64,000 bases of DNA from contig JAAOMT010000294.1 in assembly GCA_016748015.1 (NCBI GenBank), positions 219,175 to 283,174 of the forward strand. The letters are read 5' to 3'. Positions 24,727 to 35,276 of the stretch are shown here, in pieces; the stretch's first letter is position 1, and each line of letters starts with the position of its first letter. The DNA is from Geosiphon pyriformis (Eukaryota; Glomeromycota; Glomeromycetes; Archaeosporales; Geosiphonaceae). The notes beneath the pieces are model-generated. The model was not told the origin of the DNA. It saw nothing but the letters and a program-made list of their open reading frames with translations, and did no database searches. The translations under genes were made by a program, and so were the position numbers.

Positions 24727-25778
24727 TATTACTGAAGATTTTTGGTTTCTTTTTTTAAATGTTGTTAATGTCTGTTTGCTGTAAATTTACATTTTCTGAA
24801 AGTAGTTGAATCTCTGATAACTGAATTTATTTTCAAATTATCTCTTATAATTTGAACCACTGGATTTATAAGTAGAATAACCAATTCTGTATCAGTTACT
24901 TTATATAGTTACATTGTAATAAAAGTCAACTTTTTTTTAAGAATTGTTTATCTAAAAACTTACTAAAATATGTAATTATTTTGTAATAAAAGTCAACTTT
25001 TTTCCAGAAATTGCTTGTCTAAAAGCTTACTAAAATATGTATAATTACTTTATAGTAAAATTCAACTTTTCTACAGAAATTTTATTTGTAGACTATCCAA
25101 ATAATTATAATAAAAAATAAATAAATAAATATAAAAAATATAAAAAAATTGGAATTCATTAAAAGAATTGTTTTTTATTCAGATCTGGAGTTACTAACAA
25201 ATTACTGAAATTGATAATTAATTAATTTTAAAATATTAATTGTGTTTTAGACAATATTAAGTATAAATATTTTAAGAATTGGTTTTTAAAGTATTTTAAT
25301 TTTAATTTTAAATTGTACTACTGAGAATAAATATAAAGTAAGATATCTATAATAAGATAATTTTAAAGGAAGATATATTTTTTTAAAGAAAAAAGCTCTT
25401 CTTTTATATAATTTGTTATAGTACTAGTTTATAAACTAGAACTTTTTTCTTTGTTATGATTTAGACAAACTAAAGATACATTTTAATAAACTACAAATTA
25501 TTTTGATAAACTATTAATTATTTAGTATATTATCTATTATTTTGGCAAATTTTTTACAAATTTCAGTGAATTTTTAAATATTATATAGTTTAAAATATTG
25601 TGTAATTTGATTATTCTAATTTTTATTGCACAAATTAGGATATTAATTAAATAATAATATTTAATAATTTAATTAAGTAATAAGTAATAATTAAAATAAT
25701 ATTAATATATACTAATTAATAATAAAAATTATAAGAGTAATTTCATGCTAATTAATAGTTAAAATTCTACTAATAACA
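24727..25778 (-). repeat. decayed 3' LTR of gypsy family-B copy 5
   Basis: Plus reading starts TATTACTGAAG (TGTTACCGAAG in the intact LTR at 59891) and ends TAATAACA. It aligns with 51025-52006 and 59891-60872, and the differences I see are almost all G to A or C to T. It is 1052 bp rather than 982 because it has three units of a 67-69 bp tandem repeat (starts at 24906, 24973, 25042) where copy 4 has two. Confidence 0.8.
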
Positions 25779-26060
25779 TAATTTTTTTCTTAAGACTGAG
25801 CTTTATTGAAGTTCAAGTACTATTTATAATATCAAGATAGTAGTCCAAAATAATTAAAATAATTTGGTCTGAAAATTGTTAAAATTTCAGTTCTGTAAGT
25901 TTGTTAATATATTAAATTTTCATTGATTAAAATATTGAATTTTGTAAGACATTTTCACAAGTATTAAATAGATTATAGAGTTTAAAAGCTGCTCTAAGTT
26001 TGTAATAAATGTTTGTTAATCTAGTTGTTGTTTTGAATTTGTTGTAAATTTAAATTAATT
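25779..26060 (-). mobile_element. 3' interior remnant of family-B copy 5
   Basis: Directly after the LTR the plus strand reads TAATTTTTTTCTTAAGACTGAG. This matches the polypurine tract and 3' interior of copy 4 (TAACCTCCTCCTCAAGACTGAG at 52007), and about 280 bp of alignment continues. It includes the tail of the small ORF (a YKLRAAF..LYNLFNTCENV reading on the minus strand, shared with copy 4). Similarity is lost near 26060, so the rest of the element is deleted or mutated beyond recognition. Confidence 0.65.
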
Positions 26061-26220
26061 TAACTTTAATAAGTTTTTTATTTTTTATATTAATGCTTTT
26101 AATGTCTCTTTTAATATTATTTTGTTTTAAAAAAAACATATTATAGTTTATAATAATAGAATTTTATAATAAATTAAAAAAACTATATAATTACCAAAAA
26201 AATATTTTACAGTAATAATT

Positions 26221-27345
26221 TATTACTTATTAGAATAAATATTTTATAAAAAAAGATTTAATATTTACATTAATTATTAAGCTTTAATTTAGTTAAAAAA
26301 TAAAAAAAAGCTGGACCACAAAAAAAATTTTCTATTAAATAATATATCTAAATAAATATAACTATAATATTAAATATTACAAAAAAACAAACAATTAAAA
26401 CACAAATATTTTATTTTAATTAATTATTTAATAAAATAAACAGATTAACAATATTAATTAATTTAATTATTAATAAAACTATTTTAAATTAAATACAATG
26501 ATAAACTTAAAAAACTATTTAATATTTATCAAATTTTTAGATAAAAAACAATATTTGTTAAAATACAATTAACAGCAAAGAAAACATTTGTAAAAACAAT
26601 CAAATTTTTATTTAATTTAACAAAATTAATTATTTTAAAGAAATTAAAAAAATCTTGATTAATCACAAAAAATTATTTTATCTTTAATTTGTTAAAATAT
26701 TAAAAAAAAGTGTTAAATCTTAAAATAATATTACAGAAAATTGTATAAAAAAAGAGTTTTTTTTTCAAAAAAATATATTTTAATTTAAAATTAAATTTTT
26801 ATTAAATATTTTATCTTAGAATTAACAATTAATTATTACAAATCAATTTAATAAAATTATTTTAAAAACTTAAATCCTTAATTATTATTGTTTTAAAATT
26901 ACTTATTCCAAATTAATATTTTAAAATTAATTAATTACCAATTTTGGTAATTATTAATATCTTTAGACTTAGATTTATAATAACTTTTTTAAACTTATTT
27001 TATTATTATTTTTTTAATTATTTTAATTATTTTTTATTTTTTTTATATTATTAAATAGCTTATAGTTAAAATTTCTTATAGGAAAGTTGACTTTTATAGC
27101 AAAGTAACTATATATTATTTAAAAAACTTACAAATAAAATTTTTTTGTAAAAAAATTGATTTTTATTACAAATAACCATATAAAATAATTGGTACAGAAT
27201 TGGCTATTTTATTATAAGTCTAACAATATATATAGTTTAAAATCTAGAAAAATATTTTTAAAAAAAAATTGATTTATTAAAACAAAATTAACAGCAAAAT
27301 AACATTAACAACAACAAAAAAAAAGTAGAAAAATCTTTAATAACA
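26221..27345 (+). repeat. very decayed family-B LTR in inverted orientation
   Basis: The reverse complement of this stretch aligns with the family-B LTR: a TGTTATTAAAGATTTTT start at 27345, GTTGTTAATGTT, CCAATTCTGTACCA, two tandem-repeat units (TAGTTACTTTGCTATAAAAGTCAAC) and an end near 26221. No primer-site or polypurine sequence is recognisable on either side, so it may be a solo LTR. Alignment was by eye in DNA of roughly 85-90 percent A+T, so the ends are approximate. Confidence 0.55.
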
Positions 27346-28791
27346 ATAGTTTTTATTACTATAGTGTTTACAATTTATGCAATTTTTTTTAATTGAAAAA
27401 TATTTAGTAAAACCAAATTTGAATATAATTAATATTTTTATAAATAATTTCCTAATAAATTTAGATTTATTTAATATTATTAATAAAACTTTTGTCTTTT
27501 TTAACAAGTTAAATTTGGATGTAAATATTTAAATTTATGATTTAATATTATTAATATTAATTAAATTACAAGTTATTGTTTTGGCTTTTAAGTATGTTTT
27601 AATATTAAATATAATTGTAATTTATTTTAATAATTAAACAGTCTTATATATATATGTTTTTAAGTTTAAGTTAATTTTGCCAAATTTTTACAATTATTAT
27701 TAAATAAAAAAACATCAGATTATAAACATTATTTTTAATAAAAATATTTTTGTTATCTGATTTAAAATTAAAAAATACTTAAATATTATAAATAATAAAA
27801 TAATTAATATTTTAATTAATATAACAGTTTATTTCAATTTAAAAATTTTTTTTTAGCAAATATATTTTTATATTTAAGAATATTTAATACTTTGTTTATA
27901 ATATATATAAAACTGTATATTATGTTTAATAAAAAACTAAGTTTAATACTAATATAATTAATAATTTTATAATTAAGAATATTAATTAAAAATATAGTCT
28001 TTTGGTATAATATTTTAATTTATATATGCTGTTTAAATTCATGAATAAGCTTTTAGTTAATTAATATATTTATATAATAAAAATAGTTTATAATCAATTA
28101 TTTATAACAATTAAAAAATATTTTTATAATAAAGTTTATTTTAAAGTTTTTATGTATATTATAACAAAAAAAAGTTTTTAAATTAAAGTTTACTTACAAA
28201 ATAAATATAAAAAATTATTATTAGTTTTTAATAATTATTAAAATTTCTTGACTAAAATACAGTTATTGTTTTTGTTAATTTTACAAATTTTGTTTTTTAC
28301 ATATTTAATAATAGATTATATACTATTTTTTGTAAAGACTTTGTTTTTAAAAATTGGTATTATAAAACTTTTTTAGTTTTTAATAATATTAAAGTTAATT
28401 TTTTGAAATTAATAATATTTATACAATAGTTAATTATTAATTAGAAAAACCAAAAAAACAATAATAAATAACTTTGTTATTATATATATTTTTTTAAAAT
28501 AAAAACTAATATAATACATATTAACAATATTATCTTTTCAAATACAGTTTTTATAATATATATATATATTCTTTTACATAGTATAATTTGTTTTTAAATT
28601 GTAAACTTAAAATTAAGTACATATTTTTTATATATAAATAATTTTAAGTTTTAAATATATTAATAATATAATAATAACTAATTAAAAATTTTTAAAATGA
28701 TAAAAGCGAAAGATTGAGAAAAAGTATTTTTTTTCATCTCAACTATCTCAACATTATATAATAAAAAGTTGCCTCATAGACATCGTTAGTA
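27346..28791. other. extremely AT-rich stretch, no gene seen
   Basis: Long poly-A/T and TAA/TTA-rich sequence with no open frame of note and no alignable element. By neighbourhood it is probably transposon DNA mutated beyond recognition, possibly the 3' half of the interrupted LINE. It ends sharply about 60-100 bp before the tRNA gene. Confidence 0.5.
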
Positions 28792-28865
28792 GCTCGCATA
28801 GCTCAGTTGGTTAGAGCGTGGTGCTAATAACGCCAAGGTCGCAGGTTCGACCCCTGCTGTGAGCA
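28792..28865 (+). tRNA. tRNA-Ile, anticodon AAU
   Basis: A 74-nt cloverleaf without intron. Acceptor GCTCGCA pairs with TGTGAGC (one G-T), the discriminator is A, and CCA is not encoded. The D arm is GCTC AGTTGGTTA GAGC. The anticodon stem TGGTG/CGCCA holds loop CTAATAA with anticodon AAT at 28826-28828. The variable loop is AGGTC. The T arm is GCAGG TTCGACC CCTGC. A-box and B-box promoter elements (TAGCTCAGTTGG and GGTTCGACCCC) are present. It marks the left edge of the host gene island. Confidence 0.93.
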
Positions 28866-29279
28866 AACAATAAAATTTTCACATCAGAGCTGTTATTTTG
28901 GATATTTGTTTACATATCCTAAAGGTTAAAACTTCTTAGTTTTTGTTAAGTACTTCTAATAAATTTTAAATCGAACACGGTTTTTTAATGAGATAATCTA
29001 AAAGTTTGGAATTGAATGTTTACTATAATGTACAGAATGAATATATGATAAAGAGAAAGTGTAGAAAAGATACTCTTAAGTAATAATCGTCATAGTTTCC
29101 TCGAAAGGGAAAAAAGAGGAATCTAACGTGATTTAAATAATTTGAGTATTCCCAAAGTTAAATTAATAGCTCTCTGTCAAACAAGTCGCGAAAAAAATAG
29201 ATGCTGTGACCGTAGATCTTTTAGATAGTTTATTTTAGCCCCTCCATGAAATTTAAATTAATTCCAGAAACTGCGAAAT
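28866..29279. other. intergenic, nothing recognised
   Basis: Between the tRNA and the 3' end of the WD40 gene. A run of T-rich sequence just after the tRNA may serve as Pol III terminator. The rest probably includes the 3' untranslated region of the WD40 gene, which is transcribed toward it. No conserved open frame or RNA structure found. Confidence 0.5.
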
Positions 29280-31580
29280 TTATGAAAGAGGTTGGTGATT
29301 GTGAGTCGGTCTTGTCCATATTTTAATATGACCTCTACGACAAGTTGTTATAATAGCATCTTCCCGAAATGTAATCGAGCATAAGGGATCAGAGGCGATT
29401 GATTTTATCTATTGGGACAAAAACCAATTATATATATATTTCTTTACAATTAATAAAAAAATCCAATGTGCAAATTACCATGACAGGTTGCAAAATTGCC
29501 ACCTCGGATCTTGGTAGACAAGGGTGAATCGTGGTTTTAAAAGGTTCGACCAGGTTTCGTCTCATACCAGCAGTTGTCGCCGCAGATTGTGAAGCGAGAC
29601 TGGATCTTCGATGGCTGCTAGCCTATGGTAAATATTTATGATGAAAAAGGCAAGTTAGCTAAATTAATGTTTTTTAACCCTTCAAAAAATCTTTTCAATA
29701 TTAAATCATCAATCAAACATACATTTTTGGGCTTATGAAGAGCGCTAACGCTAAAGTCCCACAATAATAATTTCGTATCCTCACCAACTGATCCAAAACG
29801 ATAATTTTTTTCGTCACATAACCATGGATCGAATGCTAGACCGGTGACCCAAGATTGATGTCCTTGGCATCGGGCAATAATGCGTTTTTCCCGAAATGCC
29901 CAAATTGTGACTAGATCATCTTGTCCACCTGTGAGAACATATTTTCCATCGGGACTCCAACAAACGCAAGAAAATCCGCCAAAATAACTTGTATAAGAAT
30001 CATATAATCTGAATTTTTAAAAAAATAATTGAGAAGTTGTTCTCTCTACCAATAAAATCTTGTTTTTAGGGAAACATACTTCTCATTCGTATGGTCTACA
30101 ATTCGTAGGCAGCCATCATCAGACACAATCGCTACGTGCTGAAGATCAGGCGAAAACGCAAAGGCTAAAAAAATCATTATTATATAAAAAGGATTAAATA
30201 AAAACCAATATTGTATTGGAAGGAATGTTTTGGTAAATTTTGATACCTGTGATACTTTTTTTGGAAACTTGCCAATGGGATACAGGATTATGTTTGGTGG
30301 GTTTAGATGAACGAGTAACTCGAAATCTTTTACCAAAATTAGGCAATTCTGATTAATGAAGGAGGGAAACCCATTTCATCAAAAATCTTACATTGTCAAT
30401 TTCTTTAATTACCGACTCACCCATCGTCTTCCTGGCCAGTAATTGGTGTAAAAGCTTGATCGTCTTTTTCTTTATCATAAAGAATAACAGAACCATCTTG
30501 ATATGATGCCATAAAAACATTCTCCGATCCTGGCCTCCATTTCACCATTGTGACCGGCGAATTGTTGATGATGCCCTTAAAATAGAAAAAACTAAAGATG
30601 GTTAACAAATATGGGTTACTCTTTTTTAGGACAAGAAAACATTAAATTTTACCTGCTTATTTATCCGATCATATTTATTACATATGGGGTCATACCAAAA
30701 CATGTCCCCGGTTGAAAATCCAATAATAACATCTAAATGATCACATGAACGCGTAAGCAAATTGACATCATGGCAAGTTGGAAAAGCCTTTGTAAAGATA
30801 ACGCGAGTCAATGGTTCCTGTCAGATTTAAGTGCCCTTTAGATGATGATTATCCAATAGGATATAGACCCCGCCGAAAAATCTTGCTAAAAATCAACTCT
30901 CACCTGATCCCTACCTTTGGCTTGTTGGACAGATCGGTCCAGTAAAATGTCCGGCCAATGTTAAAAAACAAATAAGTATCCTCATTTTGACGATTCGCAA
31001 GAATTTTCGTCAAATTGTCATTTGTGATGATCTTTGCAACAAAAGAAGAATTGGTTTTTGTAATGTTATTCCTCTTTTTTTTGCTCTTGACCGGGTTAAA
31101 AAAAGAAGTGAGTGGACCGTCGTCCTCACGTTTCCCCTCTATAGAAGTAGGAACAGTTGCTCCACTATTATTTGGGGGGGCTCTCAGTGAAATCTGTATT
31201 GGTGAGACGACCACAGACAGGCCACCGTCAGGTGTTAAAGTTTCCTTGCGCAAGGTTGGGGAAGGTGGCGGTTCCTGGATTTGTTGCTGTATCTGGAGTT
31301 TTTCGTGATCAGTACTATCATCTATCAGATCAACACTTAAAGTGTTTTCTAAGGAAGAGGGGGGGAGTTGTTCCCCGGTACGATCACTCGCCGATGCACT
31401 TTCTCCACTCGATGAAGTTTGATGTGAACTGTATTCCTTATATTTGACAGACACGAGCGAGATCGAAGTTCCATTAGTGTAATTAGGCTGACCAGCATCT
31501 AGTAAAATATCCTCTTTTAGATTATATTGTCCTTCAGCGGCTATAAAGTCTTTGACGATTTCACTTGTAGAACTTGCCAT
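29280..31580 (-). CDS. creC: WDR20/CreC-type WD40 repeat protein
   Basis: Eight exons fit together in frame: 31580-30915, 30817-30653, 30575-30421, 30326-30247, 30164-30080, 30008-29723, 29622-29479, 29408-29280, giving 569 residues. The first about 200 residues are Ser/Pro-rich and low complexity, ahead of the beta-propeller. Family hallmarks are [88 protein letters not shown] and the C-terminal [23 protein letters not shown]20/CreC proteins bind and activate USP12/46 (CreB) deubiquitinases. In Aspergillus this pair acts in carbon catabolite repression. Transcribed divergently from the helicase gene. Low-risk identification; the role in this organism is inferred. Confidence 0.88.
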
Positions 31581-32396
31581 TGAACTGGAACCAAAAAATA
31601 TAATCGAAATATCAAAGGCACCAGAATTCTTTTAAAGTATAATGGTAAACAATTGTTTCAAACCTGTATTTCTATCAAGCTAGGATTTTAGTGGTGGGAT
31701 TAATGGTAAGACAGAATGTAAATCTTTTATTAAAATTTCAAAATTCAAATTATTTTTTAATGTTAATATTTTGTATTTAATATTCTTTTATTTTGAAAAT
31801 TAAAAACTTTAAAATTTTTGTTTCTTATTATAAAATACTTAAATATATATTTTATTTTAATATTTATATTTTACAATAAAAATTATTGGCAAAATTTTTA
31901 ATTACTTTTATTTTTTAATTATATAACAATTATTTTGTTTAATTTAATTAATTATTTTTCAATTATAAAACTCTTATTTGTATTTTTATTTATTGAAATA
32001 TAAAATTAAATAAAAAAACAATCATTGTAGTTGTTAAATGCTAAAAATTAATTTAAATTTTGTATTAGCAAAATTTTTTTTTAAAATAGAAACCTTTTTA
32101 CCAGCCAACAAACATTATAATTTAAGTGACCCAAGAATCTGCGAAACCACCTTAAATATTTGGGAAAAATATCAATCAAAAACCCAACGAATCAGTTACT
32201 TAGGCCTGTTGAGCTAGTTATTTTGCTGCAGGGTTATTTCTTTTTTTGTCGTTTTGTGTTTCTTTTTATGCAACACAAACAGCAAAATTATTAGCATAAA
32301 AATTCAAGCTCTTGTCTTTTCATACTACTTTTTTAGCCTTTTTTTTCACTTTACAAAACACCCCTATCACCAAGTTAGTAGTAACAATCTATCAAG
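31581..32396. promoter_or_regulatory. divergent promoter region between creC and SUB2
   Basis: About 815 bp between two divergent start codons. The centre (about 31720-32100) is very AT-rich with no open frame. The part before the helicase start has T-rich tracts (TTTCTTTTTTTGTCG near 32240, TTTTTTTTCAC near 32340) typical of fungal housekeeping promoters or 5' leaders. No TATA box can be assigned with confidence in such AT-rich sequence. Confidence 0.4.
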
Positions 32397-34757
32397 ATGT
32401 CTTCAGATCCACAGAACGACGACCTCATTGACTACGAAGAAGAGGAAGAAGCAGTCCAACTAGAAGCCGGATCAGGACAGACCACAGGCAACGGTGAAGC
32501 TGGAGGTGAAGAGCAAAAAGATAAAAAAGGAAGTTATGTTGGTATTCATTCAACAGGCTTCATGGACTTTTTGCTCAAACCTGAATTACTGCGAGCAATT
32601 GTAGATTGTGGTTTTGAACATCCTAGTGAAGGTGTGTATAACTTGCTTTTAACTTTCGACAAAACAATAGAATTGCTTTTCTCTATTTTGCTGCGCCACA
32701 CAACATCCTTTTACTCCACGGCACACATGAAAATATTAAAAGGGCACGTTTGATAAAACCAAAATTTTCAAAAATATTTCCCTCAATATGTAATCAACAT
32801 TATTTAAATTTTGGCTTGATTAGCCTTGTCTATTCAAATTTTCAGATGAATTCTTGTATCCACAAATAATGTATATCTACTCATATCAGATCAACCTCAG
32901 ATAGCAAAGTTCTGATTATATCGTTATACAATCTTAATTTTGCTCAGGTGTGCCAAACTGCCCTTTTCTTATTTTCCTGCCCGTTCAATAATTCGCATGT
33001 GATACCTCCTATCCGTCCGAAAAAAAAAACTGAAACATGCCGGTTCAGCAAAATTTGAATGTTAACCACCCACGGACGTATTTCATCAAGATGGTTTTGC
33101 TGACTTTTATCCATATCAGTACAACAGGAATGTATACCCCAATCTATCCTAGGAATGGACGTACTCTGCCAAGCAAAGTCTGGGATGGGAAAAACCGCCG
33201 TATTTGTGCTTGCGACCTTACAGCAAGTTGAACCTTCTCCTGGCGAAGTCTCCGTTATCGTGCTCTGTCATACGAGAGAACTTGCTTTCCAGATTCGAAA
33301 TGAATATTCAAGATTTAGCAAATATACCCCCGAAATCAAGATCGATGTCTTCTATGGTGGTATCCCTATCAGAACTGACTATGAGAAGTTTCGAAACAAA
33401 GAAACCACCCCTCACATCGTTGTTGGCACACCCGGTCGAGTTCTTGCTCTTGTGAAAGAGGGCCATCTTAAAGTTGGCGGTGTAAAACATTTCGTCTTGG
33501 ATGAGTGTGATAAGATGCTGGATCAGCTTGGTGAGTCTTCTTTGGACTATATAATTTGATTCTTAATAAAAAAATGATGAGAATTTTCAGCTCTTTAACC
33601 CAGCTCGTCTAAGGTTGCATAAATTATGTTATCCTTGTGAGAAAAATAATTTCTTCTGAAACAGAAAAATCGTGCCTCAAAAAACTATGGATGAAAATTT
33701 TCTAAATTCAACATTTATTCATTATATAATAGACATGCGGCGCGATGTGCAGGAAATTTTCCGTAAGACTCCTCATAGTAAACAAGTAATGATGTTCAGC
33801 GCCACGCTCAGCAAAGACATCCGCCCAATATGCAAAAAGTTCATGCAAAATGTAAGGATTCTCGGCTCTATCTCATGGGCTGTCGATTCCCTAATATTAC
33901 ATCATAATCGAAGTCCCCAACTCAACTGGCCAATCTCCTACTTTACTTCACACAGCCACTTGAAATTTATGTTGATGATGAAGCCAAGTTAACATTGCAT
34001 GGTCTGCAACAACACTATGTCAACTTGCAAGAGTCCGCGAAAAATCGCAAGCTGAATGACCTATTGGACTCGCTAGAATTTAACCAAGTGTGCATTTTCG
34101 TCAAATCGGTCCAACGTGCTGACCAATTGAACAAGCTTTTGTGCGAATGCAACTTTCCCAGTATTTGTATTCATGGTAAAATGACTCAAGAAGACCGGTA
34201 TATATTTTTCATTTTATTCGTTGAGTTTTTTGGTAAATACATCAGAATATAAATTATAGTCTCCCTTTGAACACAGAATCCACAAGTACAAGTTGTTTAA
34301 GGAATTCTCCAAACGAATAATGGTCGCTACCGATATCTTTGGTCGAGGTATCGATATTGAGCGTGTGAATATTGTAATCAATTACGATATGCCAGACGGC
34401 CCTGACACATATTTGCATAGAGTCAGTGTCTTTTCACAGGAGCTTTTCGTGTCCTTTCGTGTTCGCATCTCCGGATAACTTTGTCATTATTCTTATTTAT
34501 CAATACATAGGTTGGTCGTGCTGGTCGTTTTGGTACTAAAGGTCTTGCCGTGACTTTCGTGGCTAATGAGGAAGATGCCGAGATACTCCAGAAAGTCCAG
34601 GAACGCTTCGAGGTCAACATTACGGAGCTCCCTGCTGACATTGAGATTAACAACTACAGTAAGTCGATTTCCTGGTCTCCAATTAATTTTTCACCAGGAA
34701 TCCAACTAATATTCCATAAAAATGAAAATGATTTCTTTTTTCTCAGTGGCTTCTTAA
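32397..34757 (+). CDS. SUB2: DECD-box RNA helicase Sub2/UAP56 (mRNA splicing and export)
   Basis: Seven exons join in frame: 32397-32631, 33120-33530, 33733-33851, 33956-34197, 34277-34421, 34511-34658, 34747-34757, giving 436 residues (UAP56 is 428, yeast Sub2 446). An acidic N-terminus leads to a Q-motif with [17 protein letters not shown]. Motif I is AKSGMGKT, Ia HTRELAFQI, Ib [40 protein letters not shown] and [12 protein letters not shown]. All catalytic motifs are intact. The enzyme helps assemble the prespliceosome and, in TREX, loads export factors on mRNA. The last exon adds only a Met-Ala-Ser end. The start ATG is the first, right after a CAAG context. Very secure. Confidence 0.95.
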
Positions 34758-35276
34758 TTAAATTTAATTTATGTTCCAAAGTAACAAATCATCTTGTTCC
34801 TCGAGATATATAATTTGTTCTGGTTCCATACCATCACCTTTGTTATTTGTAATGCCTATCATTGTATCTTGCTGCATCGCAGGAAGGTTATAAAATAAAT
34901 CCTTTCGCTTCTTTTACTTATCCGCATATCAACACTCAAGATTTCGTTACAAAAACTGTTTTCATTTGTTTCAAAAAAAAAAAGATTCCGAGGATATTTT
35001 CAAATAAAGAAATGCTTTGTCCTTAAAATTAGACGGATCTTTCAATATATGACGATTTAAAACGTTAAATAATCTTATGGGATAACACTCGAATTCGATT
35101 TCTGGAATTTTGGCGTTTCTCAAAATCCATTATATTATTACAGTCAAGCAATACTACCATAATCTTAACCCAAAAGAATGTTTTTTTGATTTTGTTGGCG
35201 TTTCTTTGCTACGAAATAACGCCTAAGCTCCTTTGACAAACCCCACATCGACATCAAAAGTATAATATAAATATGA
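34758..35276. other. intergenic between convergent genes
   Basis: The shared 3' region of the helicase (+) and INTS3 (-) genes. It contains ordinary mixed-composition sequence with A-rich and T-rich tracts suited to 3' end formation on both strands. No open frame or repeat seen. Confidence 0.5.

Noticed and set aside
30987-31447. Three overlapping plus-strand frames over the first creC exon
   Set aside because: They are antisense shadows of the Ser/Pro-rich first exon, whose minus frame joins in phase to the WD40 exons.
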